Shown here one piece after another: positions 32,613 through 41,896 of a DNA stretch of 64,000 nucleotides. Source of the stretch: Actinoplanes sp. KI2 (GTDB taxonomy: Bacteria; Actinomycetota; Actinomycetes; Mycobacteriales; Micromonosporaceae); NCBI RefSeq assembly GCF_025630775.1, contig NZ_JAOSZE010000007.1, positions 124,001 through 188,000 on the forward strand, in the 5' to 3' direction. The stretch's first letter is position 1, and every line of letters starts with the position of its first letter. Below the pieces are notes generated by a model. It was not told where the DNA came from. It did not search any database and worked only from the letters and a program-made list of their open reading frames with translations. Position numbers and translations under genes: made by a program.

Positions 32613-33872
32613 ATGGATTTCAGTCCGTCCCCCCGCGCCGCCGAACTGACGGAGGCCGTCCGCGCCTTCGTCGCGGCCGAGATCGCTCCCGTTGAGCGTC
32701 ACCTGCATGCCCGGGCGTGCGAGGCCGGCCGGCCCGGTGGCGAGCCCGACCGGTGGCGCGTGTCCGACGAGGTACGCGAACTGCAGGCCAAGGCCCGCGC
32801 CCAGGGCCTATGGAACCTGTTCCTGCCGGCGGGGCACGAGGGCCCGTACGCCGAGCGGTTCGGCACCCGCGGCGGTGCGGGCCTGACCAATCTGGACTAC
32901 GCGCCGATCGCCGAGGCGACGGGTTGGTCGTCCCTGGCCCCCTACGTGTTCAACTGCAACGCGCCGGACACCGGCAACGCCGAGCTGCTGTTGCGCTACG
33001 GCTCGCCGGAGCAGCGCGAGCGGTGGCTCGACCCCCTGCTCGACGGGCGGATCCGGTCGGCGTTCGCCATGACCGAGCCCGCGGTGGCGTCCTCGGACGC
33101 CACGAACATGCGGCTGACCGCCGTGCTCGAAGGCGACGACGTGGTGCTCGACGGACGCAAGTGGTGGACGACCGGCATCGGCCATCCGGACTGCGACGTC
33201 CTGATCGTCATGGGTCTCAGCGCCCCGGACGCCGCCAAGCACGCCCGGCACTCGATGGTGCTCGTCCCGCTGGACACCCCCGGCGTGAAGGTCGAGCGGA
33301 TGCTCGACACCATGGGATTCCTCGACGAGCCGTTCGGCCACGGTGAGGTGTCGTTCACCGACGTCCGAGTTCCCGCCACCCACGTCATCGGCGGACCGGG
33401 CCGGGCGTTCGAGCTCGCGCAGGGCCGGCTCGGGCCGGGCCGGGTGCACCACGCGATGCGCATGGTTGGCCTGGCCGAGCGGGCGCTGCACCTAGCGTGC
33501 GAGCGCGGCCTGTCCCGGGAGGCGTTCGGCAGGCCGCTGGTGGACCTCGGTGGCAACCGGGAACGCATCGCGGAGGCCCGCATCGCCATCGACTCCGTAC
33601 GGCTGCTGATCCTGCACGCCGCCTGGAAACTCGACCGGTACGGGGCCGCACCCACCGAGGTCAGCGCCATCAAGGTCGCCGCACCGAACGTGGCCCAGCA
33701 GGTCATCGACTTCGCCATGCAGATCCACGGCGGCGCCGGGCTGTCCAGCGACTTCCCCCTGGCCGGCGCGTGGACCGCGGCCCGGGCGGTGCGCCTGGCC
33801 GACGGCCCGGACGAGGTGCACAAGGGCGTGGTCGCCCGCGCGGAGCTCGGCAAGCACGGAGCACTCCGGTGA
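32613..33872 (+). CDS. Acyl-CoA dehydrogenase (ACAD10/11- or LvaC-like)
   Basis: A 419-aa FAD enzyme. Landmarks include AFAMTEPAVASSDATNM (about 150-166; flavin/substrate loop), the insertion VVLDGRKWWTTGIGHPDC, and the C-terminal GREAFGRPLVDLGGNRERIAEARI plus MQIHGGAGLS. The first 60 residues lack the usual helix set of short-chain enzymes and match the longer branch seen in ACAD10/11. Those enzymes, together with an APH-like kinase, convert 4-hydroxyacyl-CoAs to 3-hydroxyacyl-CoAs through a phosphate intermediate. That kinase gene is third downstream here. The start follows a leaderless promoter and the gene heads a five-gene coupled operon. Confidence 0.87.
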   Translation: MDFSPSPRAAELTEAVRAFVAAEIAPVERHLHARACEAGRPGGEPDRWRVSDEVRELQAKARAQGLWNLFLPAGHEGPYAERFGTRGGAGLTNLDYAPIAEATGWSSLAPYVFNCNAPDTGNAELLLRYGSPEQRERWLDPLLDGRIRSAFAMTEPAVASSDATNMRLTAVLEGDDVVLDGRKWWTTGIGHPDCDVLIVMGLSAPDAAKHARHSMVLVPLDTPGVKVERMLDTMGFLDEPFGHGEVSFTDVRVPATHVIGGPGRAFELAQGRLGPGRVHHAMRMVGLAERALHLACERGLSREAFGRPLVDLGGNRERIAEARIAIDSVRLLILHAAWKLDRYGAAPTEVSAIKVAAPNVAQQVIDFAMQIHGGAGLSSDFPLAGAWTAARAVRLADGPDEVHKGVVARAELGKHGALR

Positions 33873-34681
33873 GCGGGCGTCGCGTCCTGGTCACCGGTGG
33901 TGCCTCCGGTTTGGGCCGGGCCCTGGCCGAGCGGCTCGCGGCCCGCGGGGAGCGGGTGCTCGTCACCGACCTGGCGCCGGCCCTGGAGGTGCCGGCCGGC
34001 GCGCTCTACCAGCGCCTGGACATCACCTCCTTCGACGACTGGGCCGCCGCACTGGACCGAGTCGAACGTGACTTCGGTGGTCTGGACCTGCTCGTCAACA
34101 ACGCCGGCATCGCCGCGGGCGGCCGGGTCGACCGGCTCGACGACGCGCACTGGCGGCGGGTTCTCGAGATCAACGTCCTGGGTACGGTCAACGGCTGCCG
34201 CATGTTCGCGCCGATGTTCAAGGCGCAGCAACACGGCCACATCGTCAACGTCGCGTCGATCGCCGGACTCGCCCATCCGGCCGCGATGAGCTCGTACGAC
34301 GCCAGCAAGGCGGCCGTCGTCGCGCTGTCCGAAGGCCTGCGCCACGAGCTGCGCCCCTGGGGGGTCGACGTCAGCGTCGTCTGCCCGTCGTTCTTCCGCA
34401 CCAATCTGGCCGCCTCGCTCGGCGGCGACGACCCGCTCATGGAGCGGATCGCGGCCAGGCTGATCGCTCGTGCGCCGCTGGACGCCACCGAGATGGCCGC
34501 CCGGGTGCTGCGCGGCGTCGACGCAAAGCGCTTCCTGGTCCTGCCGGACCGGCCGGCCCGGCGTGCGTTCTGGACCAAGCGCCTGGCCCGTCCGCTCTAC
34601 GACCGCCGCATGATCGCCGCGGGCGCCCGGATCCGCGAGATCGAGCTGGGCGCGGACGCCACCATCCAGGAGGCGCCGTGA
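33869..34681 (+). CDS. SDR-family oxidoreductase
   Basis: A 270-aa classical SDR: cofactor turn VTGGASGLGRALAE, NNAGIA after strand 4, and catalytic Ser (NVASIAG) with Tyr-x3-Lys in SSYDASKAAVVALSEG. The Asp after strand 2 (VTDLAP) suggests NAD(H). A C-terminal extension of about 50 residues with many Arg could reach a membrane or CoA substrate. GTG 33869 overlaps the stop of the dehydrogenase gene by 4 bp (GTGA). It probably oxidises a hydroxyacyl intermediate in the same pathway. Confidence 0.87.
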   Translation: MSGRRVLVTGGASGLGRALAERLAARGERVLVTDLAPALEVPAGALYQRLDITSFDDWAAALDRVERDFGGLDLLVNNAGIAAGGRVDRLDDAHWRRVLEINVLGTVNGCRMFAPMFKAQQHGHIVNVASIAGLAHPAAMSSYDASKAAVVALSEGLRHELRPWGVDVSVVCPSFFRTNLAASLGGDDPLMERIAARLIARAPLDATEMAARVLRGVDAKRFLVLPDRPARRAFWTKRLARPLYDRRMIAAGARIREIELGADATIQEAP

Positions 34682-35424
34682 CCGGCGGCGTCATCCTGAT
34701 CACCGGTGCCAGCGCCGGCCTCGGCGCGGAGATGGCCCGCCAGTTCGCCGCTCTCGGCTACGACCTGGCGCTGTGCGCGCGGCGCACGGACCAGCTCGAC
34801 GCGCTCGCCGACCGGATCCGCGCCGACACCACACGGCGGGTGGAGACGGCCGCGCTGGACGTCACCGATCCCGCCGCGGTCACCGAGGTCTTCCACGCCT
34901 TCGCCGCCAAGTTCGGCAGGCTCGATCGCGTGGTCGTCAACGCCGGCATCGGCAAGGGCGCCCCGCTGGGCACCGGCCGGGCCGACGCGAACCGTGCCAC
35001 CGCGATGACCAATTTCGTCGGCGCCCTGTCGCAATGCGAGGCCGCTCTGGAGATCTTCCGCGAACAGGGGCGTGGCCACCTCGTCCTCATCTCCTCGATG
35101 TCGGCGCTGCGCGGCATGCGCCGCTCGATGACGACCTACGCCGCGACGAAGGCGGGCGTGGCGGCGATCGCCGAGGGCCTGCGCGCGGAGCGCATCAGGG
35201 GCGTCGACGTGTCGGTCATCTATCCGGGCTACATCCGCTCGGAGATGAACGCCCACGTCGAGCAGAAGACCCGCTTCATGGTCGACACCGAGACCGGGGT
35301 GCGCGCCATGGTCCGCGCCATCGAGCAACGGCGCATCAAGGCGTACGTTCCACAGTGGCCCTGGGTGCCCCTGGCCGTCGCCATGAAGGTGCTGCCGCTG
35401 CGGGTCGTCCGGAGGCTCACATGA
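34678..35424 (+). CDS. SDR-family oxidoreductase
   Basis: A 248-aa classical SDR: LITGASAGLGAEMAR cofactor loop, NAGIG, catalytic Ser in ISSMSALRG and Tyr-x3-Lys in TYAATKAGVAAIAEG. Arg residues after strand 2 (CARRTDQ) suggest NADP(H). It overlaps the previous gene by GTGA and the next by ATGA, and so is translated in strict series with them. Two different SDRs side by side point to two redox steps on the same carbon skeleton; their order is unknown. Confidence 0.87.
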   Translation: MTGGVILITGASAGLGAEMARQFAALGYDLALCARRTDQLDALADRIRADTTRRVETAALDVTDPAAVTEVFHAFAAKFGRLDRVVVNAGIGKGAPLGTGRADANRATAMTNFVGALSQCEAALEIFREQGRGHLVLISSMSALRGMRRSMTTYAATKAGVAAIAEGLRAERIRGVDVSVIYPGYIRSEMNAHVEQKTRFMVDTETGVRAMVRAIEQRRIKAYVPQWPWVPLAVAMKVLPLRVVRRLT

Positions 35425-36524
35425 GCGACCGGGAGGTGCGCGCGGAGGACGCCTTCGACATTCGCGCCATGGCCGCCTGGCTGGCCGCGAACGCCACCGG
35501 TGCGGGAGTCGACCTGACCGCCGTGCCCGAGGTGCGCCAGTTCTCCGGCGGCGTGTCGAACCTGACGTACCTGCTGCGCTACCCGGGCGGCGACCTGATT
35601 CTGCGCCGGCCGCCCAGGGGCAACCACGTCAACGGCGCGCACGACATGGCCCGGGAGCACCGGATCCAGACCCAGTTGGCCCGGCACCTGCCGTACGTTC
35701 CCCGCACCGTGGCCCTGTGCGAGGACACCTCGATCATCGGTACGCCGTTCTACGTCATGCACCGGATCGACGGACCCATCCCGCGCAAGGAACTGCCGCC
35801 GGGCGTACAGCTGGATCGCGAGCAGACCGCCGCGTTGTGCCGCAACGTCATCGACCTGCTGGCCGGCCTGCACTCGGTGGACGTCGCCGCGGCCGGCCTC
35901 GGCGATCTCGGCAAGGGCGACGGTTACGTCGCCCGGCAGGTCGCCGGCTGGTCCGAGCGTTACCGCAAGGCTCGGACCCGCAACGTCGGCAGCTTCGAGG
36001 CGGTGATGCGCTGGCTGGCCGAGCACCAGCCGGAGGACCGGCCGCACACGCTGGTCCACAACGACTTCCGCTTCGACAACGTGGTGCTCGACCCGGCCGA
36101 TGCGACCCGCCCGATCGGCCTGCTCGACTGGGAGCTCGCCACCGTCGGCGATCCGATCCTCGACCTCGCCAACTCGCTGGGGTACTGGGTCGAGGCGGGC
36201 GACGAGCCGCTGCTGCGGCTCTTCCGCCGCCAGCCCACGCACCTGCCCGGGATGATGACGCGGGAGCAGGTCCTGGCCTACTACTGCGCGCGTACCGGCG
36301 TCACCGTCACCCGCGCCGAATGGGCCTGGTACCAGGTCTTCGGCCTGTTCCGGGTCGCCGTCATCGCCCAGCAGGTGTACCAGCGGTATCTCAGCGGACA
36401 GACCACCAACAGGAAGTTCCGGTTCTTCGGGATCGCCGTTGTGGTCCTCGAACTGCGCTGCCGCCGCATCATCCGGCGCGCCCGTATCACCCGTATCTCG
36501 ACGACCAAGGAGCCCTCCAGATGA
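35421..36524 (+). CDS. APH-like phosphotransferase (LvaA/ACAD10-kinase type)
   Basis: A 367-aa kinase of the aminoglycoside-phosphotransferase fold. Visible motifs are SGGVSNLTYLLRYPGGDLILRRPP (nucleotide loop and Lys/Arg region), catalytic LVHNDFRFDNVVLDP (Brenner motif) and LLDWELATVGDPILDLA (metal-binding DxE/D). This set, with VPRTVALCEDTSIIGTPFYVM, is typical of the kinases paired with ACAD10/11-like dehydrogenases, which phosphorylate the 4-hydroxyl of acyl-CoAs. True antibiotic kinases differ in the substrate lobe and would not sit in a catabolic operon. The ATG overlaps the SDR stop by ATGA. Confidence 0.87.
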   Translation: MSDREVRAEDAFDIRAMAAWLAANATGAGVDLTAVPEVRQFSGGVSNLTYLLRYPGGDLILRRPPRGNHVNGAHDMAREHRIQTQLARHLPYVPRTVALCEDTSIIGTPFYVMHRIDGPIPRKELPPGVQLDREQTAALCRNVIDLLAGLHSVDVAAAGLGDLGKGDGYVARQVAGWSERYRKARTRNVGSFEAVMRWLAEHQPEDRPHTLVHNDFRFDNVVLDPADATRPIGLLDWELATVGDPILDLANSLGYWVEAGDEPLLRLFRRQPTHLPGMMTREQVLAYYCARTGVTVTRAEWAWYQVFGLFRVAVIAQQVYQRYLSGQTTNRKFRFFGIAVVVLELRCRRIIRRARITRISTTKEPSR

Positions 36525-37534
36525 GCCGCATCAACAGTCAGTACCGGCTGGCCGCCCGCCCTGTCGGGTTGCCGAAGCCCACCGACTGGGAGTACGTCGA
36601 GGAACCGGTCGCCGAGCCGGGCGAGGGCGAACTGCTGATCCAGGCGATCTACCTGTCGCTGGACCCGGCCATGCGCGGCTGGATGAACGACGCCAAGTCC
36701 TACATCCGCCCGGTCGGGATCGGTGAGGTCATGCGCGCCGGGGGAGTGGGCCGGGTCGTCGCCTCCCGCCACCCCGGCTTCGCCGTCGGCGACCATGTGT
36801 ACGGCACCCTCGGCGTCCAGGAGTACTGCCGGTCGGACGGCCGGGGGATGACCAAGGTCGACCCGGCACTGGCGCCCCTGCCGGTGTACCTCGGCGTGCT
36901 GGGCATGCCGGGCATGACCGCCTACTTCGGACTGCTCGACATCGGCCGCCCGCAGCCCGGCCAGACCGTCGTGGTGTCCGGCGCGGCCGGCGCGGTCGGC
37001 AGCGTGGTCGGCCAGATCGCCAAACTCCAGGGCTGCCGGGTGATCGGCATCGCCGGCGGCGAGCGCAAGTGCCGCCTCGTCGTGGAGGAGTTCGGCTTCG
37101 ACGCCTGCATCGACTACAAGTCCTCCGACGTACGCACGGCATTGCGGGAGACGGCACCCGACGGCGTGGACGTCTACTTCGACAACGTGGGCGGCGACAT
37201 CCTCGACGCGGTGCTGACCCGGCTGGCCCGGGGCGCCCGTATCGTCATCTGCGGCGCGATCTCCCAGTACAACGCGACGGAGCAGGTCAAGGGGCCCGCC
37301 AACTACCTGTCCCTGCTGGTGCACCGGGCCTCCATGACCGGCATGGTGGTCTTCGACTACGCCGACCGGTACGCCGAGGCCGCCGCGGAGATGTCCGGGT
37401 GGCTGGCGGCCGGGAAACTGCGCACCCGCGAGGACGTGGTGGACGGCGGCGTGAAGGCCTTTCCCGAGGCCCTGCTGCGGCTGTTCAACGGCCAGAACAC
37501 GGGCAAGCTCGTGCTCAAGGTGGCGGACGACTGA
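36521..37534 (+). CDS. Zinc-free MDR reductase (PTGR/NADP-dependent enone reductase type)
   Basis: A 337-aa medium-chain reductase. VVVSGAAGAVGSVVGQIAKLQGCRVIGIAGG is the NADP-binding fold (only AAGAVGS need be noted), and VDVYFDNVGGDILD and YNATEQVKGPANY are typical of the prostaglandin-reductase/YncB branch. Catalytic zinc ligands are missing. It reduces the C=C bond of alpha,beta-unsaturated ketones or acyl compounds with NADPH. It overlaps the kinase gene by ATGA and ends the five-gene operon; a convergent CHAT gene follows after 17 bp with no visible terminator. Confidence 0.88.
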   Translation: MSRINSQYRLAARPVGLPKPTDWEYVEEPVAEPGEGELLIQAIYLSLDPAMRGWMNDAKSYIRPVGIGEVMRAGGVGRVVASRHPGFAVGDHVYGTLGVQEYCRSDGRGMTKVDPALAPLPVYLGVLGMPGMTAYFGLLDIGRPQPGQTVVVSGAAGAVGSVVGQIAKLQGCRVIGIAGGERKCRLVVEEFGFDACIDYKSSDVRTALRETAPDGVDVYFDNVGGDILDAVLTRLARGARIVICGAISQYNATEQVKGPANYLSLLVHRASMTGMVVFDYADRYAEAAAEMSGWLAAGKLRTREDVVDGGVKAFPEALLRLFNGQNTGKLVLKVADD

Positions 37535-37551
37535 ACCAGGTCAGCTCCTGC

Positions 37552-40500
37552 TCAACGGCCCATGTGCACGAAGGCCGCCCAGCTCCGAGGCCCGGCCGGG
37601 CCGGCCGTGGACAACTCTGGCGGCAGGTCCGGCAGCGGCTCGCGGGCGGGGTCCAGCATGGCGAGCTGGGCGAGGCGCAACGCGTCCACCGGCGGCCGGC
37701 CCCGGACGGTGAGCTGGTGGTGCAGCGCGTACATGAGCCGCGCGGTGTCCGCGTCCGGTACCGCCCACAGCGAGCCGAAGACGGTGTGCGCCCCACCGGC
37801 CAGGAACGCGGTCGCGAGGCTGATCGCCTCGTCGTGCAGCGAGCCGGCCGCACCGGTGGAGCAGGCGGACAGCACCACCCGGTCGAGGTCGAGCCCGGCC
37901 GAGCGGGCGTGGGCGAGCAGGCGCAGCACCGGCAGGTCACCGCCGGCGAGGGCGAGGCGGGCGTCGGCCGGGCGGTCCCGGTCGACGTACCCGTGACAGG
38001 CCAGGTGCAGCAGCGACGGGCCACGTCCCGGCTTGGCGATCCAGTCCAGCACGTCCTCGGCGGTGGCGTGCGGCATCAGCGTGCCGCCGGGATGGAAGTC
38101 GCGATGGACCGCGCGGGCCTCGTCGGCGGCGTGCGGCAGGCCGCCGCCCGGGTTGCCGACGATGAGCGCCGACCGCGGCGAGCGTAGTGGCGTTGCGGCC
38201 GAGGCGCAGAACATCCGGGCGGAGACACCGTAGGAGAGGACGAGTCGCTCGATCGCGTAGTGCCGCCCGTCGTGCGCGGCGTGCCAGGGCACCAGGCTGA
38301 GCGCCCCGGTCGGCACGAGCACGAGCCGGGCGGGCCGGCGCAGGCGCCACCCGTCGGTGAGCTCGGTGAGCGGTCCCATCCCGGCCGACCACGCCCATCG
38401 GCACACCTCGTCGAGGGCGTCGCCGCCGGCCGGCCGCTCGTCCTGCGCCGGGGCCAGGTCCCTCGCGGCCCGGGTCCATCCGGTGGGCGCGCGCCCGGCC
38501 CGCAGCTCGGGCAGGGTCAGCACGCGCACCTGCCCGGCGACGGGCACGACCACCGCCATGCCGGGCCGGGTGTCGTCGGCCGGGACCAGGTACACGAGCG
38601 CGTCGGCGCCGGTTGCGGTCAACGCGCCGCGGATCTCGGCCGGGCCGGGAGTGGCGAACACGTCCGAGTCGGCGGTGAGCGCGTGCAGGGCCCGTACCCG
38701 CAGGTTGTCGTCGGGTGTTCCACCCACGCCGTCGTTGTCCCGCCACGCCTGCGCGAGGCCGGGATGGCCGGCCGCGGTCAGCCGCTCCGGCATGGACCGG
38801 GAGGCGGTGGCGGCGTTCAGCGCGAGCCCCCGCCCGGCGTCCAGGACCGCCACCAGGTCGTCGCCGGCGGCGGGATCGCCGGCGTCCTGGGCGCACCAGG
38901 CCACGACGGTACGGACGTGCCGCCCGGCCGCGGTCGCCGCTTCGAGGGCGCGCCCGGTGTCCGCCTGGACCAGCGCCTGCCAGGTGAGGGCGACCAGCGC
39001 GGACCGGCCGGTCTCCCGGCTGCGGGCCGGGTCGGGCCGGTTCCCCAGCCGCAGGCTGTGCCCGTAGGCGATCGCCAGCTGGGGCCAGAGCGCGTGGTGC
39101 GCCCCGCCCGCCAGCGCGCAGGCCGCGGCGAGATGGGCGGTGGCCCGCGCCGCGGCGGCGTGGTCGGCCGGGTCGCGGCGGGCCACCTCCAGCTCGGCCG
39201 TCCCCGCGGTGCTCCTGGCGGGGATCTTGAGCATCGGATAGTCGTCGGGGACCAGGTCGGCGAGCGGGCCCGCCGTGGCGGCGAGCCGGCGCAGCGTGGC
39301 GATGTCGTCGTGGGCCGCCGCGGCGCCCACCTCGGCGGCCAGGGCGGTGACGCGGACGGCGGCCCCGGCGGGTGTGTCGCCGGTCAGGGGCGACCGGCCA
39401 CCGGTCAGGTGGGCGAGCATGGCGCCCAGCATCGCTGCCGCCGGGTCGTCGCCGGGCAGCTCCTGCCGGGCGCGGGCCAGCACGGCGGCGGCCGCAGTCT
39501 CGTCGCCCGCCTCGGCGAGCCGCCCGGCCTCGCGGACCGACGTCAGCGCCGTGGCCAGGCCTCGCGCGGCCGGGTCCGGCCCGGTGCGGAGCTGCTCGAT
39601 GGCGGTGTCGAGGGCGGCGAGGTCACCCTCCTCGACGGCGCGGCCGGTGCGCATGAGGCCGAGGTGCGCGGCGATCGTCTCGCGTTGTTCGGGGGAGAAC
39701 CGGTCGGACCCGGCGAGCCGGCCGACGGCGGCGACGCCCCGGTCGAGGTCGCCGCTCGTGCCGGCGAAGTGGTCGAGCTGGGCCTGGGCGCCGTCGAGCT
39801 CGGCCCGCAGATGCGGATCGGGCAGCTGGACGGCCCGGTACCGGGCGAGAAGGGCACGGCAACGGGCGAAGTCGTGGGACCGGCCCTCGGCCACGGCGGT
39901 GCCGATCTCGACCATGGCCAGGGTTCCGGCCAGCAGCGCCTGGTTGGGCATGGCGGCGTCGCCGGGCGCGTCGAGCAGGGCGTGTCCGCGCTCGACCAGG
40001 TCGCGGAGCTCGGCCCGGCCGAGTCGGCCCTCCCCGTACCGGCTGAAGGCGGCCCGCAGCTGCTCGCGGGTGATGACGCAGCGGAGGTCGTCGTCGGGGC
40101 CGCGGCGCAGTGCGGTGCCGAACCGGCTCAGCGCCTCGGTGATGCCGTCGGGTTGCCCGCCGCTGAACGCGCGTACCAGATGGGCCCAGCCGGACAGGTA
40201 CCAGGAGTCGGCGTCGTCGAGCGCCCGGGTCGCGATGTCGCCGAGCCGTACGGCCTCGGCCATGTCGCGCGGGTCGCGGGTGCGCTCGGCCCGGAAGGCC
40301 ACGAGCCGGCCGCAGAACAGGGCGGCTAGCCCCTCGCCGGGCTGCCCGTCGAGAACCAGCCGCCAGAGGGCGATGGCCCGGTCGGCGTCGTCGAAGTGGG
40401 TGCGGTCGCGTTCCCAGCGATCCTGATAGGCGATCGCGAGCTGGCGGTGCTCGAGGTCCCCGGCGGCGCCGGTGTCCACCTTCCACCGTCCCCGCTCGAT

Positions 40501-40605
40501 CGCCGCGTCGAGGCCGGCGCGGTCCACGGTCTCGCCGGCCGCCACCCGCTCCCACCATCGTTGCAGCGCGTCATCCGGGTCCGCGCCGTTCTCCGCCATC
40601 CGCAT
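37552..40605 (-). CDS. TPR-CHAT protease-like protein
   Basis: A 1017-aa protein. Residues about 10-650 are mainly helical TPR-like repeats (for example ITEALSRFGTALRRGPDDD and LDTAIEQLRTGPDPAARGLA). The last 330 residues are a CHAT domain, a caspase-like cysteine-protease fold. The catalytic pair is His871 in LLHLACHGY and Cys915 in VLSACSTGAAG. GSLWAVPDADT and a terminal WAAFVHMGR also fit. CHAT proteins with repeat sensors can be regulated proteases, some in anti-phage defence, but many actinobacterial copies are unassigned. ATG 40605 has AGGAAGGGC before it, so the longer frame is not needed. It is divergent from a HAF-repeat gene. Confidence 0.87.
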   Translation of the reverse strand: MRMAENGADPDDALQRWWERVAAGETVDRAGLDAAIERGRWKVDTGAAGDLEHRQLAIAYQDRWERDRTHFDDADRAIALWRLVLDGQPGEGLAALFCGRLVAFRAERTRDPRDMAEAVRLGDIATRALDDADSWYLSGWAHLVRAFSGGQPDGITEALSRFGTALRRGPDDDLRCVITREQLRAAFSRYGEGRLGRAELRDLVERGHALLDAPGDAAMPNQALLAGTLAMVEIGTAVAEGRSHDFARCRALLARYRAVQLPDPHLRAELDGAQAQLDHFAGTSGDLDRGVAAVGRLAGSDRFSPEQRETIAAHLGLMRTGRAVEEGDLAALDTAIEQLRTGPDPAARGLATALTSVREAGRLAEAGDETAAAAVLARARQELPGDDPAAAMLGAMLAHLTGGRSPLTGDTPAGAAVRVTALAAEVGAAAAHDDIATLRRLAATAGPLADLVPDDYPMLKIPARSTAGTAELEVARRDPADHAAAARATAHLAAACALAGGAHHALWPQLAIAYGHSLRLGNRPDPARSRETGRSALVALTWQALVQADTGRALEAATAAGRHVRTVVAWCAQDAGDPAAGDDLVAVLDAGRGLALNAATASRSMPERLTAAGHPGLAQAWRDNDGVGGTPDDNLRVRALHALTADSDVFATPGPAEIRGALTATGADALVYLVPADDTRPGMAVVVPVAGQVRVLTLPELRAGRAPTGWTRAARDLAPAQDERPAGGDALDEVCRWAWSAGMGPLTELTDGWRLRRPARLVLVPTGALSLVPWHAAHDGRHYAIERLVLSYGVSARMFCASAATPLRSPRSALIVGNPGGGLPHAADEARAVHRDFHPGGTLMPHATAEDVLDWIAKPGRGPSLLHLACHGYVDRDRPADARLALAGGDLPVLRLLAHARSAGLDLDRVVLSACSTGAAGSLHDEAISLATAFLAGGAHTVFGSLWAVPDADTARLMYALHHQLTVRGRPPVDALRLAQLAMLDPAREPLPDLPPELSTAGPAGPRSWAAFVHMGR

Positions 40606-40787
40606 GCCCTTCCTGCCGGGTTCCGTCGCCGCTGTCTGACGGACAGGGTGCTCGGCGGTACCGGAGGTGCCGGCCCGGAATGTGCGGATGGCGGGTGCGC
40701 GGTGGCTTGCTTGATCGGATTTAACAACCGTCCGCGACGCTGTCCGGGCGGCCGGCGAGGCCGGGCTCGTGCGCAGAAGGAGCGGCG

Positions 40788-41789
40788 ATGGCACTGCTGA
40801 GCTCGTTGGCCACCGGGATGACCGTGGTGTTGCTCGGCGCCCCGGCGGGCGCACCCTGCCCACCCGCGGAGCCGGGCGGGTACCAGGTGGTCGACCTGGG
40901 CACCCTCGGCGGGCAGTCGAGCGACGCGGCCGCCATGAACGATCGCGGTGAGGTGGTCGGGGTGGCCGACACCGTGGACAACGGGCGGCACCCGTTTCTC
41001 TGGCGGCACGGCGCGATGGCCGATCTCGGGCTGCCGCCGGGCGCCAACTACGCCTGGGCCACCGACGTCAACAATCGCGGCATGGTGACGGTAACCGGCA
41101 TCACGCTGTTCTCCAGCCCGCGCTGGCACGCGTTCGCCTGGCGCCGCGGCACGGTGATCGACCTGGGCACCCTCGGCGGCGACTCCAGCGGGTCGGACGC
41201 GGTCAACGACCGGGACCAGGTGCTGGGCTGGAGCTTTCCGCCCGACGGCACCGCGGTACGTCACACCACGCTGTGGGACGGCGGCGCCCTGACCGACCTC
41301 GGCGAGTTCTATGCCCGGGACCTCAACGACCGCGGCGAGGTGGTCGGCACGCGCTACCTGCCCTCCGGGGTGTTGCGGGGCTGCCGATGGGCCGACGGCG
41401 AGCTGACCGACGTGGACACGCTGGGCGGCGCCGCCGGCGACGCGCGGGCCGTCAACGAGCGGGGCGACATCGTCGGCGGCGCCGACACCGCCGACGGGCG
41501 GCGGCACGCCTTCGTCCGGCGCGCGGGGGTCATGACCGACCTCGGCACCCTCGGCGGGGTGTCCAGTCAGGCGGACGCCGTCAACGACCGCGGCGACATC
41601 ATCGGTACGGCCGACACGGCCGGCGGTCCACGCCATCCGTTCCTGTGGCAGCACGGCGTGATGACCGACCTGACCACCCGCGGCGTGCCCGCCGACGCCA
41701 CCCTCGTCGCGATCAACAACAGGGGACAGCTGGCCGGCACCTACCAGCGGCACGCGGTGCGCTACACCCCGAGCCGCCGGGAACCGTGA
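40788..41789 (+). CDS. HAF-repeat protein
   Basis: A 333-aa protein built of about seven repeats. DLGTLGG occurs three times, followed each time by a segment such as SSDAAAMNDRGEVVGVADT, then HPFLW or HAFVRR. Each unit probably forms a blade of a beta-propeller. HAF repeat proteins are usually extracellular and of unknown function. The start is hydrophobic with PAGAP, but the signal peptide is weak. AAGGAGCGGCG precedes the ATG. It diverges from the CHAT gene across 182 bp, in which the only AT-rich element is TTTAAC (near 40720). Confidence 0.8.
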   Translation: MALLSSLATGMTVVLLGAPAGAPCPPAEPGGYQVVDLGTLGGQSSDAAAMNDRGEVVGVADTVDNGRHPFLWRHGAMADLGLPPGANYAWATDVNNRGMVTVTGITLFSSPRWHAFAWRRGTVIDLGTLGGDSSGSDAVNDRDQVLGWSFPPDGTAVRHTTLWDGGALTDLGEFYARDLNDRGEVVGTRYLPSGVLRGCRWADGELTDVDTLGGAAGDARAVNERGDIVGGADTADGRRHAFVRRAGVMTDLGTLGGVSSQADAVNDRGDIIGTADTAGGPRHPFLWQHGVMTDLTTRGVPADATLVAINNRGQLAGTYQRHAVRYTPSRREP

Positions 41790-41896
41790 CCGGCAGTGGG
41801 GCCCGGGCGCTGCGCTTGAGCCGTGGCCGACGGCGGCATGGTTCAGGCCGGGGCGGCAACGCGTGACCAGGTCTTGTCCGCACCGTGGCGACGTGG

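Noticed and set aside
35421..36524. Aminoglycoside resistance kinase
   Set aside because: The fold fits, but the partner acyl-CoA dehydrogenase, the operon and the motif set point to a hydroxyacyl-CoA kinase, not drug resistance.
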